Source of the DNA: an uncultured Thalassolituus sp.
GTDB taxonomy: Bacteria; Pseudomonadota; Gammaproteobacteria; Pseudomonadales; Oceanobacteraceae
Assembly: GCA_913061435.1 (NCBI GenBank)
Contig: CAJXUK010000008.1
Location: forward strand, 32,375 to 96,374
Length of the DNA stretch: 64,000 bases
Direction of reading: 5' to 3'
Shown: in pieces, positions 18,564-25,582 of the stretch
Layout of the letters: each line of letters begins with the position of its first letter
How positions within the stretch are numbered: the first letter of the stretch is position 1
Position numbers and translations under genes: made by a program
Notes under the pieces: generated by a model
Told to the model about the DNA's origin: nothing
Database searches by the model: none
The model's input: only the letters and a program-made list of their open reading frames with translations

Positions 18564-18911
18564 ATGACAGACGCTAATAACTCTGCCAACACATTAGTAC
18601 CCATGATTACCGCTGCTCAGTTTGCCAGTGAGGTAGAAGGTGGCACAGGCATTACCCTTGTTGATTTTTATGCCGACTGGTGTGGACCTTGTAAAATGAT
18701 TGCTCCGGTTCTTGAAGATTTAGCAGCTGAATTTGAAGGCAAACTGAACATTGTTAAAATTAATGCCGATGAAGAAGCCGATGTATTGGCTAAATATGGC
18801 GTGCGTGGTTTGCCAACTATGATGGTATTTAAAGATGGTGAAAATGTTGATGTAACGGTCGGTGCACATCCTTATTCGGCGATTAAGGCTATGCTGGTAA
18901 AACACTTATAA
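18564..18911 (+). CDS. Thioredoxin
   Basis: A 115-residue thioredoxin fold with the redox motif DWCGPCKM and the cis-proline segment VRGLPTMMVFKDGE. It reduces protein disulfides in the cytoplasm. The track starts at a TTG (18558); the ATG at 18564 has GAGGA seven bases upstream and is preferred. It carries a short N-terminal extension (MTDANNSANTLVPMITAAQF) beyond the E. coli TrxA start. It may be trxA itself or one of several thioredoxins; I leave the symbol empty because it is not beside rho, the usual trxA neighbour. A palindrome pair lies upstream. Confidence 0.9.
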   Translation: MTDANNSANTLVPMITAAQFASEVEGGTGITLVDFYADWCGPCKMIAPVLEDLAAEFEGKLNIVKINADEEADVLAKYGVRGLPTMMVFKDGENVDVTVGAHPYSAIKAMLVKHL

Positions 18912-18928
18912 CCATAATCATAACCATC

Positions 18929-18959
18929 ATTAGCGTTAGGCTTTTCACCTAACGCTAAT
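18929..18959. terminator. Hairpin between thioredoxin and DUF2956 genes
   Basis: A perfect 12-bp inverted repeat (ATTAGCGTTAGG with CCTAACGCTAAT, seven-base loop) lies between two convergent genes. Its right arm overlaps the DUF2956 stop codon. T-runs are poor on both sides, so it is a probable but not textbook bidirectional terminator. Confidence 0.6.
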
Positions 18960-19299
18960 ATTCTGTTAGTTTTAATCCTAAAAATCCTAGCCAGCTAATC
19001 ACTAGTAATGCCCAAGGCAGGTATCCGAGTAGGTTTTTGTCGCCGTTCGCGCCGTTGTTTGATTGTTTATCCGTATGATGAGTGGCTGCATCGGCAATGT
19101 GCTTTTCTTTTAATAACGCTTTGCGTTGCTTGTCTGTTTCACGAGCTTTTGCTTTTTGTTGCTGCTTATAAAGCGCTATGCCTTTTTCAATCCCTTGGCT
19201 AATTAACTTGGTTTGTTCTTTTGATTGATTCGGTTTTTTAATACCTTTGGCGATCTTGAGTGCTTCGGCTTTGCTTTGTTCTGATATTTTTTGGCTCAT
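18955..19299 (-). CDS. DUF2956 family protein
   Basis: The 114-residue protein is lysine-rich and helical (AEALKIAKGIKKPNQSKEQTKLISQGIEKGIALYKQQQKAKARETDKQRK) with one C-terminal membrane segment (LPWALLVISWLGFLGL). This matches DUF2956, a short gammaproteobacterial family seen in Vibrio and Shewanella, of unknown function. A tail-anchored inner-membrane topology with a cytoplasmic coiled coil is an inference. It starts 12 bases after the metallo-hydrolase stop on the same strand, so the two form an operon. Confidence 0.8.
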   Translation of the reverse strand: MSQKISEQSKAEALKIAKGIKKPNQSKEQTKLISQGIEKGIALYKQQQKAKARETDKQRKALLKEKHIADAATHHTDKQSNNGANGDKNLLGYLPWALLVISWLGFLGLKLTEY

Positions 19300-19311
19300 A
19301 AGTAGCTCTGG

Positions 19312-20148
19312 TTAGTCTCTATGCTTATAGGTCATCGCTTGACGAATTAGATTGCCTTTAGAGATATTGAATTTAGAAATTTTTGCGAGCCCATCTTCTG
19401 GTCCCAGTATTTTAATCACAATATCTTCTTCTGTTAAACCTTGTGCCATCAGCTTTTGTGATTCGCTGCATAGGTTTAATAAGTTCTGTCGTTTTTCTTG
19501 TAATGCTTGCTTGCCTTCTTCGACAATACCGCGGTGCGGGCAAAACAAAATTTCAAAATCTAATGCGATTAATTTTTCTAAACTGTTAATAAGTTGAGCC
19601 AAGTTTTCATCTGAGCGTAAGTACTTTATTGATTTAGAAATATACATATCACCGCTGAATAAATACTTTTGTTCAGGTAAATATAAGCAGGTTAAATCTT
19701 TAGCATGCCCTGGTGTTGGTATCGCTAAGACCTTAGTTTGGCTAGGGGTGTCGGCATTTATTAATAATTGGTTAGGTAGAATCTCGGTCTCTACTTTTTG
19801 TGGACTGCCCCAAATCAGCTTTTGCAATAGTGGCGTTGGATAGCCTTTAGCTAATTTTTTGCGACCCAGTAACGGTGCATAAGGGGTTAAATTTTTAAGT
19901 TTAGCAATGCGATTAGCATTGCCGCTGTGATCTTCATGGTGATGGGTAATTAAGAGAGTCTTTATATCGAGGGGTTTTAGTACGCGCTTAATCGTTGACC
20001 ATTGGTTACTTGGGCCGGCATCGATTAAGGTTTCGCCAATTCGGTAAATAATGAAGGTGGTATTGATGCCAAAGTCAAAGCGGCCGGTGCGAAATCCGTA
20101 CACGCTGTGGGCACCATTTTCGTAGGCATAAGTGTTGCGAACAGTCAT
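19312..20148 (-). CDS. MBL-fold metallo-hydrolase
   Basis: The 278 residues carry the metallo-beta-lactamase signatures: THHHEDHSGN (HxHxDH metal site), TPGHAKDL, FSGDMYIS and a late FCPHRGI His. The binuclear zinc site therefore looks complete. The LRSDENLAQLINSLEKLIALDFEILFCPHRG region resembles glyoxalase-II-like and LACTB2-like hydrolases, but the substrate is not evident. No signal peptide. Upstream partner of the DUF2956 gene. Confidence 0.85.
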   Translation of the reverse strand: MTVRNTYAYENGAHSVYGFRTGRFDFGINTTFIIYRIGETLIDAGPSNQWSTIKRVLKPLDIKTLLITHHHEDHSGNANRIAKLKNLTPYAPLLGRKKLAKGYPTPLLQKLIWGSPQKVETEILPNQLLINADTPSQTKVLAIPTPGHAKDLTCLYLPEQKYLFSGDMYISKSIKYLRSDENLAQLINSLEKLIALDFEILFCPHRGIVEEGKQALQEKRQNLLNLCSESQKLMAQGLTEEDIVIKILGPEDGLAKISKFNISKGNLIRQAMTYKHRD

Positions 20149-20364
20149 ATAACAGGCTCGTTATTTTTATAATAATGGAGCCAATGTTAACAGATTTGTT
20201 ATTTTTGGGCTGCTAGTAATCTATTAATAACCTCTTTGTAACCTCTCAATAATATTGTGTCATTGTTTAACCTGCGACAGTGCTTGTACTTGCGAGTGAC
20301 TAGCCGATGGCACCAACTATAGGTACAATCTAGCCAACTTTAGCAACTATAAAGAATAAACACG

Positions 20365-21087
20365 ATGGGTAGAGCGTATCAAAACCGTAAAGAGTCGATG
20401 GCTAAAACAGCGGCGGCAAAAACAAAAGTTTACTCCAAGTATGGCCGTGAAATTTATGTGAGTGCTAAAGCTGGTGGTGCTGATCCAACCGCTAACTTAT
20501 CTCTTCGTGGGCTTATTGATCGTGCTAAAAAAGACCAAGTGCCTACTCATGTTATTGATAAAGCTCTAGCAAAAGCGAGTTCTGGGGTTGGTGAAAATTA
20601 CGAACCTGCACTGTACGAAGGTATTGGGCCTGGTGGCTGTATGGTGCTTATCGGTTGCTTAACCGATAATGGCAACCGCACTTTCGGTGATATTCGTGGC
20701 GTATTTACTAAGTGTAAAGTGAAGGTAGGTAGCCAAGGCTCTGTTTCACACATGTTTGATCACCGTGCTATGTTTGTATTTGCCGGTGAATCTGAAGATG
20801 ATGCGTTAGAAGTACTCATGGAAGCAGATGTTGATGTCAGCGATATCGATTGTGAAGACGGTATGATTACTGTGCTAACACCGCCCAATGAGTTCTTTAA
20901 AACCAAAACGGCATTAACAGAAATGAATCCAGAGATTGATTTTGAAGTACAAGAAATCACTTATTTACCACAAATGGATCATTTAGTGAGCGGAGATGCC
21001 GTTGCTATGTTTGAGCGTTTTACCGATATGTTAAATGAATTAGAAGATGTTCAGGAGATTTACCATAATGCGACTTTTGAAAACTAA
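20365..21087 (+). CDS. YebC/PmpR family protein, YeeN type
   Basis: The start [41 protein letters not shown] and the [29 protein letters not shown] and [10 protein letters not shown] segments match the YeeN branch of the YebC/PmpR family (240 residues). YebC-type proteins were described as transcription regulators; recent work links YebC to translation of proline-rich stretches, and YeeN is its paralogue. No strong ribosome-binding site is seen. The 216 bases upstream hold no recognisable element beyond AT-rich promoter-like sequence. The next gene overlaps its 3' end by 20 bases, indicating translational coupling. Confidence 0.88.
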   Translation: MGRAYQNRKESMAKTAAAKTKVYSKYGREIYVSAKAGGADPTANLSLRGLIDRAKKDQVPTHVIDKALAKASSGVGENYEPALYEGIGPGGCMVLIGCLTDNGNRTFGDIRGVFTKCKVKVGSQGSVSHMFDHRAMFVFAGESEDDALEVLMEADVDVSDIDCEDGMITVLTPPNEFFKTKTALTEMNPEIDFEVQEITYLPQMDHLVSGDAVAMFERFTDMLNELEDVQEIYHNATFEN

Positions 21088-21526
21088 GCTTCTTACCGCA
21101 AGCACTGCGGCATTTTTATTAACCGCGTGTGCGGGTTCTCCACCAGCGGATTTAGGGGTTATTGACGGCAATTTAAGAGCTTGCCCAGATTCACCTAACT
21201 GTGTGCAAACTTATGATGCTGCGGATACCGATCATTACCAAGCGCCGTTAATGCCAAAAGTGGATATTGATGCAACTAGTCAGGCCATTAAAACAGCGAT
21301 TGTCGACAGTGGCGGAAAAATAATCACAGAAAAACCACTGCCTAGCCAAGGCTATTACTTCCATGCTGAATATCAAAGTACCTTGATGCGCTTTGTGGAC
21401 GATTTAGAAGTGGTCGTTGTACCAGACAGTGTTCGTTTACGTTCAGCATCCCGCTTAGGCCATTCAGACTTTGGTGTGAACGCTAAGCGCTATCAAGAAA
21501 TTAAAGCCTACTACCAGGGTTTGTAA
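21068..21526 (+). CDS. DUF1499 lipoprotein
   Basis: The ATG at 21068 gives [30 protein letters not shown], a clean lipoprotein signal (LLTAC); the track start at 21047 is too early. The mature part [23 protein letters not shown] and [43 protein letters not shown] is the DUF1499 pattern, including the RSxSRxGxxDxGxN core. Function is unknown. 152 residues. It overlaps the YeeN gene by 20 bases in another frame and the convergent FAD oxidoreductase gene by 16. Confidence 0.88.
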   Translation: MRLLKTKLLTASTAAFLLTACAGSPPADLGVIDGNLRACPDSPNCVQTYDAADTDHYQAPLMPKVDIDATSQAIKTAIVDSGGKIITEKPLPSQGYYFHAEYQSTLMRFVDDLEVVVVPDSVRLRSASRLGHSDFGVNAKRYQEIKAYYQGL

Positions 21527-22806
21527 GCGCCCAACTGGTTCGCCACAAATAGCGCAGACTGCACTCCCGCTTCTAATAGCGGGATGCCTTCACCGAGATA
21601 AGACCCGCAAAACCAAACTCTATTGTTCGCTTTCAACATCGACTGTTTAATTGACTCTATGTGTTTTAACGTGTCGAAGTTAATTACAGGCCTTTCAAAG
21701 GTAACATCGGCCAAGGTTTTGTCAGCAGCAATGGTTGTGGTTGGGTGCCAAGTTTGAAAAATAGGTAAGCAATCTTTAACCGTCGGCATTGATTTATTTA
21801 AACACACGGTTGCCATTGGTCGTTGTAGACTTGGGTTAATCGAATAGCACACTGGGGATAAATCTTGCCAAGGTCTTGGGTAAATGCTGTCGTCGCGGTG
21901 AACCACCATTGAGCTTTTAGCATATTTAATGTGTTTAAAGTGCTGCACTATTTCTGGGGCTGCTGCTTCAATTAGCGGTGCTGCGTGTTGTGGTTGCGTC
22001 GCAATAACGATGTGATCAAAAGACTGTTTTTCTGTTTGTTGATGACGGTTAAAGATCACTTGTATGGGGCTGTTTTCAGTGTCATCAATTTTAATGTTTT
22101 GAATATCGCAATTCGCTTCAACTTGATAACCCTGAGTGATGCGCTGCACAATATCAGCAACACCATGGGTGGCTTTCCAAACCCCATCTTTTGCCACCCC
22201 ACACGCCAAATAACCAATAATGATACTCGCTGGATATTGCTTAACACTGTCGTAGTCACAGGTACAAATTGTCGATAGCATGGGCATTAAGACATTATCA
22301 ATAAAGTTGGCTTTACTATGCGGCCATTGCTGTAAAAACTCGCCAAAGGTAAGGTTACCGACGTTACTGAGGTCGACTTTTTTTATCTCGGCAAAAAATT
22401 TAATCGCTGCCATGCCTTGGCTAATATTATGCTTGGATAAGCGCTTTGGGCTGTTTAAAAAAGCGAAGCGGCGCTCGCCAATTGTGTAAGTTTTATAATG
22501 GAAGATATCGCCGCCGGTATGCGTAAAAAAAGCACCAGAATGATCGGTGCGTTCAATCTCTACTCCCAGGGTTTTATACAAGTTAAACAGCTCGTTGTAA
22601 TAGCCAGAAGTAATTACGCGTAGTGGAATATCTATAGTAACGGCTTTACCAGTACGCTGATTGGTGCCCGCACTCACCGCGTATGCTCCCATGCCTGGCC
22701 TTGCGTGGCGCTCGAATAAAGTAACCTGATACTGATTGCGAAGTAACCAAGCTGCTGACAAGCCTGCAATACCGCTACCAATAACCGCTAAGGTGGGTTT
22801 ACTCAT
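21511..22806 (-). CDS. FAD-dependent amine-oxidase-like oxidoreductase
   Basis: The N-terminal dinucleotide fold LAVIGSGIAGLSAAWLLRNQYQVTLFERHARPGMGAYAV is clear, and a C-terminal VWFCGSYLGEGIPLLEAGVQSALFVANQL closes the FAD site. This resembles NAD/FAD-binding proteins of the COG2907 / flavin amine oxidase group, often linked to fatty-acid modification, but no such partner genes are adjacent. The track start at 22923 adds a head without family support. The ATG at 22806 (MSKPTLAVIGSG) gives 431 residues and a normal Rossmann start. Substrate unknown. Confidence 0.8.
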   Translation of the reverse strand: MSKPTLAVIGSGIAGLSAAWLLRNQYQVTLFERHARPGMGAYAVSAGTNQRTGKAVTIDIPLRVITSGYYNELFNLYKTLGVEIERTDHSGAFFTHTGGDIFHYKTYTIGERRFAFLNSPKRLSKHNISQGMAAIKFFAEIKKVDLSNVGNLTFGEFLQQWPHSKANFIDNVLMPMLSTICTCDYDSVKQYPASIIIGYLACGVAKDGVWKATHGVADIVQRITQGYQVEANCDIQNIKIDDTENSPIQVIFNRHQQTEKQSFDHIVIATQPQHAAPLIEAAAPEIVQHFKHIKYAKSSMVVHRDDSIYPRPWQDLSPVCYSINPSLQRPMATVCLNKSMPTVKDCLPIFQTWHPTTTIAADKTLADVTFERPVINFDTLKHIESIKQSMLKANNRVWFCGSYLGEGIPLLEAGVQSALFVANQLGAYKPW

Positions 22807-22996
22807 TGATGATGGCCTTTGATTGATGAAACAATGGATGAATAAGCTCAAACAGTATAATAAATCGCGAGTATACTCACACCTTAGATCACTATCTTTC
22901 TTTTTATGAAAGGATAACGTCAATCTATAAACTGGACCTATAATACGCTAACCTGAATCTGTTTATCGTAAGGTGTAGTCCTTAAAAGGATCTCTA

Positions 22997-24247
22997 TTGA
23001 GCAAATTTACTCGTTTTATTAGGCATCAGCGGCGTATTCGTCATGCAATTTATCAAACTGAAAGGACCATCAAACGCTCAGTGATACGCACGGGCTTAGT
23101 AATGCTCGGCTTGATTACCTTGCACGCAAGTCTGATGGTGCTTTTAGAAGGAATGACTCTTTGGCAAGGGTTATGGTTAACATTAACAACAATTACCACA
23201 GTTGGTTTTGGGGACATTTCACCAGCAACACCCCTAGGACAAGCAGCCACGATTGGCTTGATTTATTTATGTGGTATTACCTTAATGACGTTTTTGATCA
23301 GTGATTACGTTGACTTTCGCATAGCACGAAGAGAAAAAATTCGCTGCGGCCTTTGGGATTGGAATATGGAAGAACACATCTTAATTATTAATTCGCCGAA
23401 ATATAACAGCGAAGATTATTTTATTCGCCTGATTGCGCAAATTAGAGAAAATGCAGAGTATGTCGATACCCCAATCCAGTTGTTGAACACTAATTTTCCT
23501 TCAGGGTTGCCTGATTTTTTGCGTGAATTAGGCGCGGTTCATGTGCACGGTACTCCCAGTAATCCGGCGGATTTAAAAAAGGCGGGGGCTGAGCGTGCAA
23601 AACATATCGTAGTATTAGCGCGTAATGAATATGCAAGCGATAGTGATAGCTTTACCTTTGATGTTGCTCATCGATTATATGAACTGCATGTTTGCCATAA
23701 AACCATCATTGAATGTGTTATTGATGGTAATCGTCAGCGTATGAAAGACTTGGGGGTTAAGTCGGTATTGAGGCCAATCCGTAATTACCCAGAAATTATT
23801 GTACGTTCTATGGATGCCCCAGGCTCAGAAGTTATTATTGAAGACATGTTTACCCGTGCTAATGATCACCCTCACCGTTACCCGGTTTGGTTAGAAGGTG
23901 AGCCTTGGGCCGATGTTGTTAATGCCTTAGTACAAGCGAATCTAGGTACTGCATTGGGTTACGTAACAAAAGAAGGTGATGTTGTCGCACACCCAAATGG
24001 CAATGACCATGTGCATGCACAATCATTAATTGTATTAGTGAAAACAGATTTACAGCCAGAAGAAAAACAAGTAACAAAGGCTTTAGAGGACTATTTTCAG
24101 TTACAAATTTCTCGGCGCATACAAACAAACCAAGAAGATATTACAGAGCAGACAGCAGACTCAGATTTAAATTTAGATACAAAGTCAGAGTCAAAACCGG
24201 AGTCAAAATCTGAACAACAAGCGAACTTAGGGGATGAAAAACCTTAA
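22997..24247 (+). CDS. Two-TM ion channel with RCK-like (TrkA-N) domains
   Basis: Two membrane helices (about 33-55 and 83-105) flank a pore loop with the potassium filter motif TTVGFGD. A cytoplasmic part of about 290 residues follows. It resembles TrkA-N/RCK gating modules, but the first strand reads HILIINSPKYNSED and lacks the GxGxxG nucleotide-binding turn. The C-terminal tail is acidic and repetitive (DSDLNLDTKSESKPESKSE). The start is a TTG with AAGGA six bases upstream. It is probably a potassium channel controlled by a ligand other than NAD, but the ligand is not known. Confidence 0.82.
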   Translation: MSKFTRFIRHQRRIRHAIYQTERTIKRSVIRTGLVMLGLITLHASLMVLLEGMTLWQGLWLTLTTITTVGFGDISPATPLGQAATIGLIYLCGITLMTFLISDYVDFRIARREKIRCGLWDWNMEEHILIINSPKYNSEDYFIRLIAQIRENAEYVDTPIQLLNTNFPSGLPDFLRELGAVHVHGTPSNPADLKKAGAERAKHIVVLARNEYASDSDSFTFDVAHRLYELHVCHKTIIECVIDGNRQRMKDLGVKSVLRPIRNYPEIIVRSMDAPGSEVIIEDMFTRANDHPHRYPVWLEGEPWADVVNALVQANLGTALGYVTKEGDVVAHPNGNDHVHAQSLIVLVKTDLQPEEKQVTKALEDYFQLQISRRIQTNQEDITEQTADSDLNLDTKSESKPESKSEQQANLGDEKP

Positions 24248-24326
24248 TTAGCTATTAACAAACTTGTTATATCTTTATTTATTTATTTACATATTCTTTT
24301 ACAGACCGATATTGGCAGGGTTTAAA

Positions 24327-25082
24327 GTGACACAGTTTCGTCCATGCATAGATTTACACGAAGGAAAAGTTAAGCAAATTGTCGGTGGCAGTCTGAGTGA
24401 CCAAGGGGCTGATACTAATTTTGTTAGCCAATATGATGCGGCTTATTATGCCAGCCTTTACCGTGAGCACGAGCTACAAGGTGGCCATGTAATCGCATTA
24501 GGGCCAGGCAATAAAGATGAAGCCTTAAAAGCATTAGCAGCTTGGCCTAATGCCCTGCAGTTTGGTGGGGGCGTTAATCAAACAAACGCTGCCGAGTTTT
24601 TGCAGGCAGGGGCTTCTCATGTAATCGTTACCTCTTACTTGTTTGAAAACGGCGAGTTTTCTTGGGACCGCTTAGAAGCACTGAAAGCAGAAACCGGTAA
24701 AAACCGTTTGGTATTGGATTTAAGCTGTCGACGCACCGCAACAGGCTGGAATATTGCCACCGACCGCTGGCAAACGGTCACCAACACCGCAGTGGATGAA
24801 AGCACCTTAACAGAGTTGGCTAATCACTGTGATGAGTTTTTAATTCATGCGGCTGATGTTGAAGGTTTGCAAGCAGGGATTGATGAGGAGCTTGTGAGTC
24901 TATTAGGAAAGTACGCCATGATTCCTGTGACCTACGCCGGTGGAGCTCGCTCTATTGAAGACCTTAAACGTGTTAATGAACTGTCGGCGGGCAAAGTTGA
25001 TTTAACCATTGGAAGTGCGCTGGATATTTTTGGTGGCCAAGGCATTACTTTAGCCGAATGTTTGGCTTGGAATAAGCGCTAG
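24327..25082 (+). CDS. hisA: HisA-type isomerase of the eukaryotic (HIS6) class
   Basis: This isomerase converts ProFAR to PRFAR in histidine synthesis. The start FRPCIDLHEGKVKQIVGGSL and the segments EHELQGGHVIALGPGN, LQFGGGVNQTNAAEFLQAGASHVIVTSYLF, RLVLDLSCRR and VTYAGGARSIEDLKRVNELSAGKVDLTIGSALDIFGG match the eukaryotic HIS6-type branch rather than the usual bacterial HisA. The GTG at 24327 has CAGGG six bases upstream; the track start at 24264 adds an AT-rich head. 251 residues. No other his gene is in the window, so it is an orphan. The last bases before the next gene hold a 12-bp palindrome (25103-25114). Confidence 0.83.
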   Translation: MTQFRPCIDLHEGKVKQIVGGSLSDQGADTNFVSQYDAAYYASLYREHELQGGHVIALGPGNKDEALKALAAWPNALQFGGGVNQTNAAEFLQAGASHVIVTSYLFENGEFSWDRLEALKAETGKNRLVLDLSCRRTATGWNIATDRWQTVTNTAVDESTLTELANHCDEFLIHAADVEGLQAGIDEELVSLLGKYAMIPVTYAGGARSIEDLKRVNELSAGKVDLTIGSALDIFGGQGITLAECLAWNKR

Positions 25083-25145
25083 TCTTTTAGGCAGAGCATT
25101 ATTAAAGCGCTTTACTTTTTAATGATTCTTGTGCAAAATCAATTT

Positions 25146-25160
25146 TGTTATCTTATAACA
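25146..25160. promoter_or_regulatory. Zur-box-like palindrome
   Basis: TGTTATCTTATAACA is a perfect 6-3-6 inverted repeat matching the GTTATnnnATAAC core of proteobacterial Zur operators. It lies 16 bases before the start of the small His/Cys membrane protein and upstream of the ZnuD-like receptor, where zinc repression is expected. The Zur assignment is inferred from sequence match and gene context. Confidence 0.7.
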
Positions 25161-25176
25161 TTCCATAAGAGTTGAT

Positions 25177-25503
25177 TTGTTCACCATGCATACCCCCATC
25201 AATCATAGCTTTTTAGTTAATCGCCCAGCATTGCTGGCTATTAGCTTAGGTCTGCTATTGTTGCTGGCAACGATTATCCAAACCCTTCATGATCATAGTC
25301 ATCACGATGCTTTAGGGGCGGTAGTCGGTTGTGAGTATTGCACCTCGACTCCTAGTTATGACGCTGCGCTTTCTAGCCACTCCCTTAATCTTCCCCTTCA
25401 GTTTATCGACCTGGCGATTGTGGCTTTTGTCGATTTACTTGTGGTAATTAATCCTGATTTTTTTCAGCAATCACGTGCACCGCCCAGTGCCTCTCTTTCT
25501 TAA
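25177..25503 (+). CDS. Small His/Cys-containing membrane protein, putative zinc-linked (DUF2946-like)
   Basis: The protein has one strong N-terminal hydrophobic segment (about 14-35), then a metal-ligand patch HDHSHHD, then CEYC, a second hydrophobic stretch and a basic/proline tail (QSRAPPSAS). This layout resembles short DUF2946-like or zinc-chaperone-annotated proteins found beside zinc uptake genes, but I cannot confirm a family. The start may be TTG 25177, with AAGAG at good spacing, or ATG 25186. A Zur-box-like palindrome lies just upstream and a ZnuD-like receptor follows 79 bases later, with a small hairpin (25546-25560) in the gap. A periplasmic zinc-handling role is inferred. Confidence 0.65.
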   Translation: MFTMHTPINHSFLVNRPALLAISLGLLLLLATIIQTLHDHSHHDALGAVVGCEYCTSTPSYDAALSSHSLNLPLQFIDLAIVAFVDLLVVINPDFFQQSRAPPSASLS

Positions 25504-25582
25504 ATCTTTTATCAACATTGTCATTATCCATTTAGTTAACTGCTAGCACTTTGAAAGTGCATTAGTGTTCTTGTGAGCGCTA

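Noticed and set aside
25103-25114. 12-bp palindrome TAAAGCGCTTTA after hisA as a terminator
   Set aside because: No loop or T-run; may be chance in an AT-rich gap.
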